A stretch of 64,000 bases of DNA, taken from contig CAVVPD010000006.1 in NCBI GenBank assembly GCA_963750045.1, positions 62,001 to 126,000 on the forward strand. Direction: 5' to 3'. Shown here one piece after another: positions 63,863-64,000 of the stretch; the first letter of the stretch is position 1, and each line of letters begins with the position of its first letter. The translations under genes and the position numbers were made by a program. Below the pieces are notes generated by a model. It made no database searches. It saw only the letters and a program-made list of their open reading frames with translations, and was not told the origin of the DNA. This DNA comes from DASUAS01 sp963750045. GTDB taxonomy: Bacteria > Actinomycetota > Acidimicrobiia > IMCC26256 > DASPTH01.

Positions 63863-64000
63863 CACTGGATCCTGTTCACGAGGGTCGGGTCTTCAACGTC
63901 GGGCTCGCCGGTGGGCATCCAACCGAGGAGGCTGCCTTCGGCGGTCGACGCGAGGTCGGCCTTCTCCGCTTCGGAGGCCCACACCGCCGCGACGCGCATG
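63862..64000 (-). CDS. C-terminal end of a DUF35 (OB-fold) protein, partial
   Basis: The last 46 codons of a minus-strand gene run off the window edge. The visible protein begins MRVAAVWAS and ends LGWMPTGEPDVEDPTLVNRI plus Q, which resembles the end of Zn-ribbon/OB-fold DUF35 proteins (VxAVW, then xPTGEPD). Its stop overlaps the thiolase-like gene start (TGATG). Most of the gene is outside the window, so the call rests on this short stretch and the neighbours. Confidence 0.5.
   Translation of the reverse strand, partial: MRVAAVWASEAEKADLASTAEGSLLGWMPTGEPDVEDPTLVNRIQ

Overview
This 64 kb window comes from a high-GC actinobacterium. The main evidence is dense GTG/ATG starts with 1-17 nt overlaps, very G/C-biased third codon positions, a DinB/MDMPI-type (maleylpyruvate-isomerase-like) protein, DUF4389 and paired FadE-type acyl-CoA dehydrogenases. 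The gene content suits a lipid-, steroid- or terpenoid-degrading Acidimicrobiia-like or mycobacterium-like organism, but the exact taxon cannot be read from the sequence. Almost everything encodes CoA-dependent catabolism: five acyl-CoA ligases, ten acyl-CoA dehydrogenases (ACADs, eight of them in four adjacent large/small pairs), three enoyl-CoA hydratase-like proteins, four thiolase-fold proteins, two DUF35 (Zn-ribbon/OB-fold) units, two P450s, two TauD-type dioxygenases, three SDRs, five PF04909-type amidohydrolases, a carboxylase beta subunit, a four-subunit 2-oxoacid:ferredoxin oxidoreductase, a sulfatase and a GH3 glycosidase. No rRNA, tRNA, insertion sequence, CRISPR array or origin was recognised. 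No gap without a gene exceeds 300 bases.

Layout. 1-3.1 kb: FadD3-like ligase and an ACAD pair. 3.1-4.5 kb: an ECF41-like sigma factor and a YCII/DGPF-type gene, each behind the same TGTCACA-N16-CGAC promoter, followed by a relic of a sulfatase gene. 4.6-8.2 kb (minus): ligase plus ACAD pair. 8.4-13.5 kb: CMD protein, carboxylase beta, hydratase (minus), P450, TauD dioxygenase. 13.6-19.5 kb: two SDRs, the oxidoreductase gamma-delta-alpha-beta operon and a ligase. 19.6-26.4 kb: GH3, amidohydrolase, ACAD, aminoglycoside-phosphotransferase-like kinase and a TIM-barrel protein. 26.5-32.6 kb: amidohydrolase, ThDP enzyme, TauD dioxygenase, amidohydrolase and Ldh-type oxidoreductase in one plus-strand run. 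32.6-36.2 kb: sulfatase (minus) and P450. 36.2-50 kb: amidohydrolase/thioesterase (minus), four ACADs, ligase, KS-DUF35 fusion, thiolase, hydratase, TetR with hydratase (minus), ACAD. 50-58.6 kb: small proteins, thioesterase, ligase, two-domain dehydratase, amidohydrolase, SDR, serine hydrolase. 58.7-61.5 kb: a short, less G/C-biased stretch of unrelated genes. 61.6-64 kb (minus): two thiolase-like genes and the end of a DUF35 gene.

Regulation. The most striking signal is a 16-bp palindrome, TTGAC-N6-GTCAA, found three times and each time just upstream of catabolic genes (38000, 42432, 48784). The third copy lies in front of an operon that encodes a TetR repressor. I infer one local regulon that links activation, dehydrogenation, hydration, thiolysis, a thioesterase and an amidohydrolase. 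A second pair of sites (TGTCACA-N16-CGAC) marks an autoregulated ECF41 module.

Sequence quality. Thirteen clear frame breaks, and one probable one, interrupt otherwise well-conserved genes. All are on the plus strand, each can be explained by loss of one or two bases, and most sit in GC-dinucleotide or G runs. They look more like assembly indels than pseudogenes; affected genes are given over their full span with the break position stated.
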